A stretch of DNA of 64,000 bases from Kineosporia sp. NBRC 101731 (GTDB taxonomy: Bacteria; Actinomycetota; Actinomycetes; Actinomycetales; Kineosporiaceae). The first letter of the stretch is position 1. Every line of letters begins with the position of its first letter. The stretch is taken from positions 1-64,000 of the forward strand of contig NZ_BSTC01000020.1 in the NCBI RefSeq assembly GCF_030269305.1. Direction: 5' to 3'. Position numbers and translations under genes: made by a program. Positions 9,177 to 19,738 of this stretch are shown here, in pieces. The notes beneath the pieces were generated by a model, which searched no databases, had not been told where the DNA came from, and saw only the letters and a list, made by a program, of their open reading frames with translations.

Positions 9177-9368
9177 CAGACACGAGGCGATGCTCAGGGA
9201 GACGCCCCGGGAAAGGCCCCATGCCGCAGCTCTTCACCCGTCGGCGCGACCCGCCGTAGGCGCAGTCAGGCTGGCTCTGAACGGGCTGGTGCCACCACCG
9301 GGTGGACTCCTGAGCGGGCTGGGCTGCGGAGCGGGTCGCGTCCCTGGCCCTGGGCGTGAGGCGGTCGG

Positions 9369-11771
<2,403 letters not shown>

Positions 11772-11790
11772 GCCACCCACACTAATCGCA

Positions 11791-11805
11791 TACCCCCAGG
11801 GGGTA
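11791..11805. promoter_or_regulatory. CsoR-type operator before the copper ATPase
   Basis: TACCCCCAGGGGGTA is a perfect 7-bp inverted repeat around a single A. The TACCC(C)...(G)GGGTA pattern matches operators of the copper repressor CsoR. It sits just upstream of the ATPase start, where bound repressor would block transcription until Cu(I) is present. No csoR gene is in the window. Confidence 0.7.
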
Positions 11806-11926
11806 CCAGGGCCTGAGGTATGTGACCCTCGCCTACCGGATGAGCGCGTCAAGCCGTCGGCGTGCGCGGTGCACGCCATCCTTGAACTTGCACACCCCCG
11901 ACGGTGTTGACGGCTATCGCAGACGC

Positions 11927-11966
11927 CCCAGGTCAGGACCGTTCCAGACGGTGCCCCAGACGGTGT
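11927..11966. repeat. Imperfect direct repeat, copy 1
   Basis: The core CCAGGTCAGGACCGTTCCAG followed by ACGGTG recurs, with a few changes, at 13219-13258 in the same orientation. The two copies bracket the thioredoxin-fold and Zn-ribbon/VOC genes. In the surrounding non-coding stretch (11806-12233) I recognise nothing else. Confidence 0.5.
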
Positions 11967-12233
11967 TCCATAAAGTCGTCCCGGAACGGCCGCACGGTCA
12001 GCTTTCGGTGCGGCCGAGTCCGGGACGTGAGGTGGCCTGGGCCGGCGCATCGTGATTGAACTCGACCGGGAGTACGCGACTGCAGATGCGCGCCGTCCTC
12101 AAGGAACATGACCGGCGAGGAGGAGGCGGGGACTCACCCCGCGACAGCGTGAGCCACCAGGGTCGAGATCGCCGGGAAGGGTTGGTAGTTCGCTTTATCA
12201 CGTCCGGGGCGGTGCCCTGGGTGAGACGATCGG

Positions 12234-12554
12234 GTGGTGCTGATTCAGGTCGTGTACTTCGAGGGCTGCCCGAACTGGCAGATCACCCATCGCCGGTTGC
12301 TCACCGCGCTGGAGGCGACCGGGCACGCCGGCGTCACCGTCGACCTGGTCGCGGTGGGCTCGCCTGAAGCGGCTGCCGCCGCCGGGTTCGCGGGTTCGCC
12401 GACCGTGCTGGTCGACGGTCGGGACCTGTTCCCCGACGCCGCGCCGGTCACGGAACTGGCCTGCCGCGTGTACCGGAGCCCGCAGGGTTTGAGCGGATCA
12501 CCCTCTCCCGAGGTGCTGGTCGCGGCGCTGAACGATCTGCCCACCGCAGTGTGA
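12234..12554 (+). CDS. Thioredoxin-fold protein with CxNW motif (DF-family type)
   Basis: A protein of about 106 residues from a GTG-GTG start. It opens with a beta strand ending in YFEGCPNW, the hallmark of small thioredoxin-like proteins found beside mercury and copper resistance genes (single Cys in place of CxxC). FAGSPTVLVDGRDLF is the cis-Pro loop (GSPT). A Cys-containing CRVYRSP segment follows. The family is small cytosolic redox or metal-handling proteins of uncertain role. Its stop lies next to the following gene start, suggesting co-transcription. Confidence 0.75.
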   Translation: MVLIQVVYFEGCPNWQITHRRLLTALEATGHAGVTVDLVAVGSPEAAAAAGFAGSPTVLVDGRDLFPDAAPVTELACRVYRSPQGLSGSPSPEVLVAALNDLPTAV

Positions 12555-12565
12555 GGACCCCCGCC

Positions 12566-13153
12566 ATGAGCACCACCGACCGTCCCGGGCACGACACGTC
12601 GTCATCGCACCTAAGGTGCGGCTGCTGCGGACGCAGTATGCCCGGCGACCGGTTGGCCGAGCTCGGCGACACCCCCGGTGTTCACATCTGCGCCGGTTGC
12701 GCCCTCTGGGCCGCGCGCCGCGCCTCTCGCCTGCCTGACCTGCACCGGCTCACCCATGCGGTCGGCCACCTGGCCCGCTGGCGTCCTGGCCGTCAGCGGG
12801 GCGCTGGCACGGTGAACTCCACCATCCCGATCCTGCCCAGCGCTGACCTCGACCGCACCATCGCGTTCTGGCAGCACCTCGGGTTCGACGTCGCCGACCG
12901 GTACGACGGCTATCTCGTCACCCACGCCGGCGGCGTCGAGATCCATTTCAGCCGCAACCATGACGCCCCCGCCGAAGGGGGCCCGGCCCAGGTCTTCATC
13001 CATGTCCACAACGCCGCAGCCCTCTTCGCGCGCCTCACGGGCGAGCACGTCGCCGGGCTGGAGCCCTTGCAGGACCAGGACTACGGACTTCGTGAGTTCG
13101 TCATCACCGACCCCGACGGCAACCGGATCCGCATCGGCAGCCCTCTGGACTGA
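12566..13153 (+). CDS. Zinc-ribbon plus VOC (glyoxalase/bleomycin-resistance) fusion
   Basis: A protein of 195 residues from ATG 12566; a GTG at 12551 is also possible. Residues about 10-45 hold two Cys pairs (LRCGCCGRSM, HICAGCALW), a small zinc-ribbon. From about residue 83 a VOC domain follows: STIPILPSADLDRTIAFWQHLGF with the usual first strand and helix, HAGGVEIHFSR, then FVITDPDGNRIRIG. Such proteins bind or modify small hydrophobic or toxic molecules, and some sequester bleomycin. An internal GTG near 12811 could give the VOC domain alone. The single open frame argues for a natural fusion. Confidence 0.75.
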   Translation: MSTTDRPGHDTSSSHLRCGCCGRSMPGDRLAELGDTPGVHICAGCALWAARRASRLPDLHRLTHAVGHLARWRPGRQRGAGTVNSTIPILPSADLDRTIAFWQHLGFDVADRYDGYLVTHAGGVEIHFSRNHDAPAEGGPAQVFIHVHNAAALFARLTGEHVAGLEPLQDQDYGLREFVITDPDGNRIRIGSPLD

Positions 13154-13218
13154 AATCTCCGGCGTCTCACTTCCTTGGAAGTGGACGACGTCCGGTGGGG
13201 TCGACGCCGATCGACAAC

Positions 13219-13258
13219 ACCCAGGTCAGGGCCGTTCCAGACGTTGTCCCGGACGTGC
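13219..13258. repeat. Imperfect direct repeat, copy 2
   Basis: CCAGGTCAGGGCCGTTCCAG followed by ACGTTGTCCCGGAC matches copy 1 at 11927 with few differences. It lies in the 216-bp gap upstream of the cadD-like gene, about 110 bases before its start. It may be a duplicated promoter region or the scar of a local insertion. Confidence 0.5.
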
Positions 13259-13369
13259 GTCCGGTGGAGCGCATCCAGCCCCAGAGCTCTGCCTGTGCGT
13301 GCTGGTCGACGTCACGGCCCGATCGCTACGGTTTGCGCCCGTATCCGATCTTCAGAGACGAGCTGAGCT

Positions 13370-13969
13370 GTGAACCTGGGCATCGTTGGGCAGGCCATCG
13401 GCCTGTTCGCGGTCACGAACATCGACGACATCCTGGTGCTCGCGTTGTTCTTCGGCCAAGGTGCCGGGCATCCGGGAGCAGCTCGCTCCATCGCGATCGG
13501 GCAGTACCTGGGCTTCGCCGCGATCCTGGGCGCTGCGGGCGCGGCGGCCTTCGGGGCCACCTTCCTGCCCGAGTCGGCGATCCCCTACCTCGGACTGGTG
13601 CCGCTGCTGCTGGGGCTGCGGGCAGCCTGGGCAGCTTGGACTGATCGCACCGGCATCCAGGATGACGACTCCGAGCCCGCGCAGGATCCACCCCGGGCAC
13701 TGGAGGTTGCCGGGGTGACGTTCGCCAACGGCGGCGACAACATCGGTGTCTATGTCCCGGTCTTCGCCACCGCCGGCATCGGTGGAATGAGCGTCTACAC
13801 CGTCGTTTTCCTCGTCCTTGTGGCCGTCTGGCTCGCGGCCGGACGGTACTTCGCCACCCGCCCTATCGTGGCCCGGGCCTTGAGCCGGTGGGGACACATC
13901 CTGATGCCGGTCGTCCTGGTCGGCATCGGCCTGGCCATCCTCATCGAGGGCGGCGCCTTCGGCCTGTAA
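13370..13969 (+). CDS. CadD-family cadmium resistance transporter
   Basis: A protein of 199 residues from a GTG start. It has five to six hydrophobic helices with the CadD signatures VTNIDDILVLALFF near the N-terminus and VTFANGGDNIGVYVPVF in the middle, both with paired Asp/Asn likely to face the transport path. CadD proteins export cadmium or related cations. The gene is probably independent of the copper genes but extends the metal-resistance island. Between its end and 14148 I see no gene. Confidence 0.85.
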   Translation: MNLGIVGQAIGLFAVTNIDDILVLALFFGQGAGHPGAARSIAIGQYLGFAAILGAAGAAAFGATFLPESAIPYLGLVPLLLGLRAAWAAWTDRTGIQDDDSEPAQDPPRALEVAGVTFANGGDNIGVYVPVFATAGIGGMSVYTVVFLVLVAVWLAAGRYFATRPIVARALSRWGHILMPVVLVGIGLAILIEGGAFGL

Positions 13970-14148
13970 ACGGCCCCACCATGAACCTCTGACGATCACC
14001 TCATGGTGACGGCATTGTCGCGGGGACGATCATTCACCACGGCAACCCCGGCTCTTGTGCCGCCTCGCGGTCAGCGACGGCCGGCTGCGGTTCCCGAGGC
14101 GATCGGGGACTGCGGTGCCGGGCCCGGGACCAGGCGACGTGGTCGTAG

Positions 14149-16764
14149 CTATGCAGGGTGGGGTTGCTCTGGTAACCGGATGTTGATCATGTCGGTGACT
14201 GCAGCGGCGTAGGTGCTGGTGTTGGCTCCGATGGCGGTCGACCAGGCCACGCAGGTGGCGACGTTCAGGCCGGTCAGGCGTGCGAGCACGGCTGGGGGCA
14301 GCTGCTGGGTGAGGGCGTTGAGGGCGCCGGCCCGTGCTTGTCGTGGTGGGACGCCGGCCTTTTTCAGGCGCAGGTTGAGTGTCGTTGCGTTGAGGTGGTG
14401 ACCGGCGCGGTAGCTGGGGAACAGCCACCGGTCGTCGCGTCCGCTGGTGAACATGCGCCGTGCGGTGCGATCGTCGGCGGCCTGCTGGGCGAAGGGGGCC
14501 AGCTCCAGTGGCAGCACCAGCGGGGCCGATCCCAGGTTGATCACCACGGCGTCGTTGCTGGTGGTGATCTGCTGGGGGCGTAGTCGTACGATCTGGGCTG
14601 CGCGCAGCCCGAAGATCAGCATGAGACCGGCAGCAAATTTGAGGTGGGCCTCGATGCTGGGGTCGGCGGTGATGCCGGCGATCAGCCGCCACCGTTCTGC
14701 ATCGCTGATCGGATGCGGGTTGCGCCCGGCCGAGGGACGCACCGGGGCGCTGAGGGACTGGGTGTGGTCGTGGCGGCTGGTCCAGGCCAGGAAATGGTGC
14801 AACGGGGCGGGAGCCTGCGCCTGCCGGCGATCGATGTGGTGCTGGGAGAGGGCTTGCAGGCTCAGCCCTTGCTGCTGTGCCCAGGTGAGGAGTTCCAGGG
14901 CAACGGTGATCTCGTTACGGCGCCAGATGAGTTGAGCGGCGCGTACCGGGCTCGCGTCGGGTCGGTGTGCCGCGGCGCGTAGTTGGCGTAGGTGACGCCA
15001 GCGGACGTACTGGGTCAGGACGCGATGCTGGTCAGGGTCGGTGAGGGTGGCCAGGGCCTGGGTGGTCCATGCCTCGAACCGGGCCAGTGATTCATCGCGC
15101 CAGGGCAGCAGGCCGTGGTCGACCAGGAGCGAGCGGACCGGGCTGGTCTGTCGACGGCTTCCGGCGTCATCGAGGTGGGCGTGGGTGCGTAAGTGCTGGT
15201 GGCGTAGGAGTTCTCCCAGCAGGGTGCAGGCCAGGGTTCCGTGCTCGAATGCGTAGATGATCTTGCGGGCTGGGCCGGTGAGGCATGCCTGGCGCAGGCG
15301 TGCGATGGCTTCGTCGGTGGCGGCGAGGTCATCAGGGATCAGCTGGAGAATGATGTTCTCGGCGCGGCATCGCGGGCAGAGCTTGCCGACCAGGCGGGTC
15401 ACCGTGGCGCAGCGGGAGCAGGGGCGGAAGGTCTCGGGCTGTTTGGGGTAGCAGGTCGGGCAGTACGGGCGCTGGTCGATGCGTCCGTTCACGATCCGAT
15501 CGGCGCCGCAGCTGGTGCAGGTCTCGATGATCGGTGGTGTGCAGGCCCAGCACAGGTAGCCCTCCCCGCCGGGGTCGCGTTTGTGGCGCAGGCGGATTTC
15601 CCCACAGCTGCGACAGGGGTGGCGAGGGCTGGCGCACAGGTCGCAGACAGCGCGGGTCGTGCCGGCCCACCGGCAGTGGCGGCGGTTTCCGCAGATCGTG
15701 CAGACGTCCATCTGGGCCTGGCTGGTACAGGACAGGCAGATGGCCTGATCGGTGCCGGCGAATCGACAGGCGCCGATGGTGGCGCACCGGGTGCACCGAT
15801 CCAGCTGCGCGGCCGTGCGGCAGGTGGAGCACAAGGGCCCCTGGCCTGCGCGTTCACCGTGGTAGGCGATGAGTCGCCAGGCGCCGCACCCGGAACAGTG
15901 CGCTTTCTGGTCGGGCAATTGATTGGTGCATCGCTGGCATAGCCGGGTTCCGTCGCTGAGGACGCGCTCGATGTTGGCCAGGTCCCCGCACATGCCGCAG
16001 GTGCGGGCGTGGGCTGCGCGGTAGCAGCGGCGGCAGGAGATCCGCCTCTGAAGGCGTTCGGTGAGGGTGCGCGTGCTGGGGCAGTGTCCGCAGGTGCGCT
16101 GCGGTAGCCGGGCGCCGTGCTCACGCAGCAGGTCGTAGAACGCCGCGAACAGGTTCGAGCCTGCTGCCGGATCCTCGAACCATGGCCCGCCATGGACCTG
16201 CAGTTCGAGCATGAGACGAACGTGACGATCAGCCGACACCGCGGCAAGGGCTGCGCCGATCTTGGCCGCGGCGATGCGCCGGTGCCGTCTGGTGGCAGCC
16301 ACGATCGCCTCGGGTGCGGCGGGTTTCATGGTCCGCCAGCACTTCTTGCAGTAGTCGCAGCCGTCGGGGCCGGATGCGATCTGGACCTGCTTGTGGCATC
16401 TGGAGCATTCACCACGTCGCTGCTGGAGTAGGCGGGCGCAGGCGGCGCAGCTGCGCCCGGCCGGCAGCAGTCGCAACAGCACCTTCACCTCGCCACAGGT
16501 CGCGCACCGCGGCTGGTGCACGCTCTGGGCGCCGGCTGCGATCAGCTGCAGGATCAGTCGTTGCACGGCCGGTGGCGTGTGCGGGTTCTGCTCCGTCAGC
16601 AGCGCTGGGGACCGCTTCAGCTGATCATGTGTGCGCACGGCCAGCGGATGCCGGCGGCCGAACACGATCGTGACGACCTGCCGGATCCGCTCGTGGGTCA
16701 GCGACCGTTCCACCGCGACGATCTGCAGGGTGATCGCTTCAAGGACCTCTCCCTGCGGCCCCAT
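14149..16764 (-). CDS. Multi-zinc-ribbon protein with a degenerate tyrosine-recombinase C-terminus
   Basis: A protein of 871 residues, starting at MGPQGEVLEAIT after a strong GAGGAGGGTGAGG site. Residues about 75-495 contain roughly twenty CxxC motifs (for example CATCGEV, CSRCHKQ, CGMCGD, CTICGN, CTSCGAD, CPRC), a chain of about ten zinc ribbons. Residues about 560-860 resemble a phage-type integrase: a core-binding-like helical part, then FGLRAAQIVRL around the first catalytic Arg and a WLFPS strand. The expected HxxR reads RQARAG, the LGH box reads LTGL, and the nucleophile region is diverged. It is probably a DNA-binding partner of the neighbouring active recombinase. It lies 14 bases after the XRE gene in the same operon. 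Confidence 0.7.
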   Translation of the reverse strand: MGPQGEVLEAITLQIVAVERSLTHERIRQVVTIVFGRRHPLAVRTHDQLKRSPALLTEQNPHTPPAVQRLILQLIAAGAQSVHQPRCATCGEVKVLLRLLPAGRSCAACARLLQQRRGECSRCHKQVQIASGPDGCDYCKKCWRTMKPAAPEAIVAATRRHRRIAAAKIGAALAAVSADRHVRLMLELQVHGGPWFEDPAAGSNLFAAFYDLLREHGARLPQRTCGHCPSTRTLTERLQRRISCRRCYRAAHARTCGMCGDLANIERVLSDGTRLCQRCTNQLPDQKAHCSGCGAWRLIAYHGERAGQGPLCSTCRTAAQLDRCTRCATIGACRFAGTDQAICLSCTSQAQMDVCTICGNRRHCRWAGTTRAVCDLCASPRHPCRSCGEIRLRHKRDPGGEGYLCWACTPPIIETCTSCGADRIVNGRIDQRPYCPTCYPKQPETFRPCSRCATVTRLVGKLCPRCRAENIILQLIPDDLAATDEAIARLRQACLTGPARKIIYAFEHGTLACTLLGELLRHQHLRTHAHLDDAGSRRQTSPVRSLLVDHGLLPWRDESLARFEAWTTQALATLTDPDQHRVLTQYVRWRHLRQLRAAAHRPDASPVRAAQLIWRRNEITVALELLTWAQQQGLSLQALSQHHIDRRQAQAPAPLHHFLAWTSRHDHTQSLSAPVRPSAGRNPHPISDAERWRLIAGITADPSIEAHLKFAAGLMLIFGLRAAQIVRLRPQQITTSNDAVVINLGSAPLVLPLELAPFAQQAADDRTARRMFTSGRDDRWLFPSYRAGHHLNATTLNLRLKKAGVPPRQARAGALNALTQQLPPAVLARLTGLNVATCVAWSTAIGANTSTYAAAVTDMINIRLPEQPHPA

Positions 16765-16777
16765 CACCTCACCCTCC

Positions 16778-17131
16778 TCATGAGGGCGGGGGGAGGATCT
16801 GGGCGCGGCGAGGGCGCAGCCCGCTGTCGCGCAGACGCTGCGTACCGTCCTCACGGGCCAGAGGCTCAGCATCATCCGTGCCGGTGACCGCGTTCACGCC
16901 CAGCGCCTGGCGGGGAGCCAGGTCCTCGAAGGTGCAGTCGAAGATGTCCAGCAACGCGATCAGCGCCTGCATGTTCATCCGCTCAGGCTTCTCGGTGACC
17001 AGCCGGTATACCTGGCTGGCCGACAGATGCACGCCTCGCTCGGCCAGCAGCGGGATCAGTTTCGTGGTCGAGAACATCCCGGCCGCGCTCATCACCTCCC
17101 GCAGCCGCCACTCGAACCCGATCAGTGTCAC
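16778..17131 (-). CDS. XRE-family (Cro/CI-type) regulator in the recombinase operon
   Basis: A protein of 117 residues from a GTG that overlaps the integrase stop (GTGA). A longer reading of this frame upstream runs through the integrase and is spurious. The helix-turn-helix is TTKLIPLLAERGVHLSASQVYRLVTEKPERMNMQAL-type, where the second helix (SASQVYRLVTEK) would contact DNA. The IALLDIFDCTFEDLAPR part is typical of the Cro/C1 fold. A disordered basic tail follows. It may repress the operon or act as a directionality factor. Confidence 0.8.
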   Translation of the reverse strand: MTLIGFEWRLREVMSAAGMFSTTKLIPLLAERGVHLSASQVYRLVTEKPERMNMQALIALLDIFDCTFEDLAPRQALGVNAVTGTDDAEPLAREDGTQRLRDSGLRPRRAQILPPPS

Positions 17132-18318
17132 CTCGGCGCTCCCTTGCTCGTGCCATCTGGTCTGGAGGCTGATCCACCGGCCGATTGAGAGGCTGGTTTG
17201 GTGGCCTCGATGGCCTGGGCCATCATCGTGTTCATGTACCGCGTGCTGACGCCCGTGTAGATCGCGGTCGTGGACTGGTGCAGGTGCCCGACCTGCCGCT
17301 GCACGAAGCCCGGGTCGACGCCGTCCTCGATCAGGTGCGTGACGTAGGAATGGCGCAACGCGTGCGGGCTCAGCACCTTGTCCAGTCCCCAAGTTGTTCG
17401 GTAGGAAGCGAACCGGTCCGATAGTTCCCTCGAACGCAGCCGCCCACCACGCTCGGTGATCCACAGCGCCGGTGTGGGATCGCGGATCATGAGCGGGCGG
17501 ACCTGCTCGACGTACTCCTGCAGCGCCTCGATCGCCCACCCGAACAACGACGCGACGGCCCGGCGCTTGGCCGCACCGCCGCGGGAGGCCTTGCCGTGAC
17601 GGACCTGGAGAATGCCGTACTCACCGAACTGCGGGGCCTTGACATTGCGGTAGAAATCACCCACGTCCAGGCTGACGGCCTCTGTGGAGCGTAAACCCCA
17701 GGCGTAGGTCACTTTCAGCAGTGTCGCGTCCCGGAAAGCCGGAAGGGCTCCCTTGCGGCGGGTGTCCAGCAGCCGGGAAACCTCCGCGTCGGCGTGATCG
17801 AACAGCTGCTGCAGCTCAGTGCGGGTCAGCGGCCGTCGGCCGGGGCGGCCCTCGTAGTCCTGCAGATGCGCCAGCGTGTTCCACTCGTGGCAGACCTGCG
17901 TGGGGTGGGAGGCGAACCGCTCCATGCACTGTTCGGCCCAGCCGTAGTGCGGTGAACAGACGTAGTCGCAAAACGCCCGGACAGCAGCCTGATACGTGCG
18001 GATGGTCGAGGGCATCAGCGTCCGGCCCGAGACCAGCAGCGTCATCCATTCATCGAAGTCCGCCGCCGACCACTGCCACGGCATCGCGTTGGTATACGCC
18101 TGGAAACGACGCACCACCGACGCCGCTGACTTCACCGAATCCTCCCGCAGACGCCGGCCGCCGATCTGCTGCATCCGCCAGCCCTCGACCATGGCCTCGA
18201 AGACGGCCTCCGGCTCGTTCAGGAAGGTGACATCGGGCGCCAGGTACAGCGTCGACGTGCCATGCGGAGCGCCCCCACCACCCACCAATATCGCCCCCCT
18301 GGCGCACGAATCCTGCAT
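17128..18318 (-). CDS. Tyrosine recombinase (phage-type integrase)
   Basis: A protein of about 396 residues from ATG 18318; a TTG three codons upstream would give 399. All catalytic residues are visible (numbered from the TTG): R213 in WGLRSTEA, K246 in VRHGKAS, H322 and R325 in HALRHSY, H348 in VGHLHQ, and nucleophile Y357 in TAIYTG. An N-terminal SAM-like core-binding domain spans about 35-150. It first transcribes the three-gene operon and should be the active recombinase for this cassette or the whole element. A palindrome overlaps the start codon, so the gene may be self-regulated. It is divergent from lsr2. Confidence 0.92.
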   Translation of the reverse strand: MQDSCARGAILVGGGGAPHGTSTLYLAPDVTFLNEPEAVFEAMVEGWRMQQIGGRRLREDSVKSAASVVRRFQAYTNAMPWQWSAADFDEWMTLLVSGRTLMPSTIRTYQAAVRAFCDYVCSPHYGWAEQCMERFASHPTQVCHEWNTLAHLQDYEGRPGRRPLTRTELQQLFDHADAEVSRLLDTRRKGALPAFRDATLLKVTYAWGLRSTEAVSLDVGDFYRNVKAPQFGEYGILQVRHGKASRGGAAKRRAVASLFGWAIEALQEYVEQVRPLMIRDPTPALWITERGGRLRSRELSDRFASYRTTWGLDKVLSPHALRHSYVTHLIEDGVDPGFVQRQVGHLHQSTTAIYTGVSTRYMNTMMAQAIEATKPASQSAGGSASRPDGTSKGAPR

Positions 18319-18326
18319 CTGATGCA
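18314..18326. promoter_or_regulatory. TGCATCnnATGCA palindrome, copy 1, over the integrase start
   Basis: TGCATCTGATGCA is nearly a perfect palindrome and covers the ATG of the integrase. The same outer sequence with a different centre occurs at 18421. The site may be an operator for the XRE protein, or a recombination core. Confidence 0.4.
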
Positions 18327-18420
18327 ACAGTAGAGCATCCGGCGGACTATTCGAGCACGCAGAGGATCGACCTGTAATCTCTGCGTTAGATCACTGGGCG
18401 GCCTGCGGGGCAAGAAATCG

Positions 18421-18433
18421 TGCATCACATGCA
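18421..18433. promoter_or_regulatory. TGCATCnnATGCA palindrome, copy 2
   Basis: TGCATCACATGCA lies in the integrase/lsr2 divergent region, 95 bases from copy 1 (end to start). The two 13-mers differ only in the two central bases. A pair of matching sites in the control region of an integrase with its own XRE gene suggests cooperative repressor binding. Confidence 0.4.
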
Positions 18434-18522
18434 ATACCGCGGGGAAACAGCAGCAGAACCGGTATAGATGCCCTATGGCGTGGAGAGTTGACTTCCCACG
18501 GTGTTCTCAGGACGATCCGGCC

Positions 18523-18849
18523 ATGGCATCCAGGGTCACCGTTGAGCTTCTTGACGATATCGACGGCAAGAAGGCAGCAGAGACCCTCGTCTTCGGCATC
18601 GATGGTCAAGAGTTCGAGATCGACCTGTCCGAGAAGAACGCCAAGGCTCTGCGGAACGCTTTTGAGTCGTACGCGAGCGCCGGTCGACGAGTCAGTGGCC
18701 GCCTCACCCGGAGCAACGCCCGACCGATCGCCACCGGCGTGGACAACAAGGCCGTCCGGGCATGGGCCTCCTCCAACGGCATCGAACTCTCCAGCCGCGG
18801 CCGTATCCCGGCCGAGGTCATCGACAAGTACCGAGCAGCCGGGAACTGA
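18523..18849 (+). CDS. lsr2: Lsr2-family nucleoid-associated xenogeneic silencer
   Basis: A protein of 108 residues starting MASRVTVELLDDIDG. The N-terminal oligomerisation domain contains the typical ETLVFGIDGQEFEIDLSEKNA segment. The C-terminal DNA-binding domain has VRAWASSNGIELSSRGRIP, with the RGR minor-groove (AT-hook-like) motif, and ends EVIDKYRAA. Lsr2 coats AT-rich DNA and silences acquired genes. A copy beside an integrase on a mobile element probably hides the element's own genes in a new host, comparable to plasmid-borne H-NS. Confidence 0.95.
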   Translation: MASRVTVELLDDIDGKKAAETLVFGIDGQEFEIDLSEKNAKALRNAFESYASAGRRVSGRLTRSNARPIATGVDNKAVRAWASSNGIELSSRGRIPAEVIDKYRAAGN

Positions 18850-18972
18850 CACCCAGCTCAGCGACCCGGCTCAGTTCCAGCCCCCGCCGGACCAGGGACC
18901 TACTCAAGGGCTACCCATCCGTGCGGAAGGTATCACCGGTCGAACCGCTGGCCCTAGAGCATGAATCTTGCG

Positions 18973-19623
18973 TCAGGGGAACAGTTCTTCCTGGAAAGGC
19001 TGGGCAGCTTTCGCCGGATACCCGGCGTCCTTGCACAGGTCGCTGAGGCTGCGCCACGGGCCCTCTCTCAGCATCTGCACGAAGAGCGTGGCCGTGACCT
19101 GGACGTCGGGCATGGCCCGGTGTCGGTCGTGGGGCCGGGGAATGTTCAGGTGCAGCAGGAGCATGTCCAAGCGGTGCGTGGGCAGCTGGGGGTACACGAT
19201 GCGCGCCATCCGTACCGTGTCCAAGACCATGGTCGCGGCCAGTCGTGGGCAGGCATCGCGGTAGTCGTAAAGGATGCCCGCCTCGGTGGGCGCGTGGTGG
19301 GCCACCAGGAGGTACGGCGGTTGCATCAGCGTGGCGTCCAAGCGGGACAGGACGGTCCGGGCCGGTGGCTGGCCGACGAGCATGGCGGCAGTGATGCCGG
19401 TCCGGTCGGTACCCATAGGGGTGAGGGGTGCGTGGACCGGAGGGCACATGAGGGCCTGGAACTGATCGCCGCGCTGCAGCCGCCCGTCCTTGAGACCGAT
19501 CTGCACGACGGCAACATCAATGGGTTCAGGCCGGTAGCCTTTCGGCGTAGTGCCCTCAAAGTCTATGACGACGAAAGTTGTTTCCTGGAAATCCTTGTCG
19601 TCCCTGAGATGCGTGCCCGACAT
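18973..19623 (-). CDS. DnaQ-like 3'-5' exonuclease with unusual ExoII motif
   Basis: A protein of 216 residues from MSGTHLRDD. The ExoI motif is FVVIDFEGTTP (Asp and Glu in DFEG). The ExoII region reads LLVAHHAPTEAGIL, where most members have HNAxFDxxFL, so Glu takes the place of Asp. ExoIII has HDRHRAMPDVQVTATLF (HxxxxD). DEDD-fold enzymes digest single-stranded DNA or RNA ends. The protein is small and stands alone, so a role in repair or defence is likelier than polymerase proofreading. It precedes a PD-(D/E)XK-like gene on the same strand. Confidence 0.7.
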   Translation of the reverse strand: MSGTHLRDDKDFQETTFVVIDFEGTTPKGYRPEPIDVAVVQIGLKDGRLQRGDQFQALMCPPVHAPLTPMGTDRTGITAAMLVGQPPARTVLSRLDATLMQPPYLLVAHHAPTEAGILYDYRDACPRLAATMVLDTVRMARIVYPQLPTHRLDMLLLHLNIPRPHDRHRAMPDVQVTATLFVQMLREGPWRSLSDLCKDAGYPAKAAQPFQEELFP

Positions 19624-19738
19624 GGCGCCCCGTTCCGCTGGTCTTAAGTCACGTGGAAGTAGACATCCGGCAACCCGCCGTCTGCACATGCTTTCGGTAG
19701 TCCGTGTTCGTAAGACCGGCTGGCTCTCGCGGTCAGGC

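Noticed and set aside
15241..15942. 233-aa plus-strand frame opposite the zinc-ribbon gene
   Set aside because: Ala/Gly-rich complement of the CxxC-rich coding strand.
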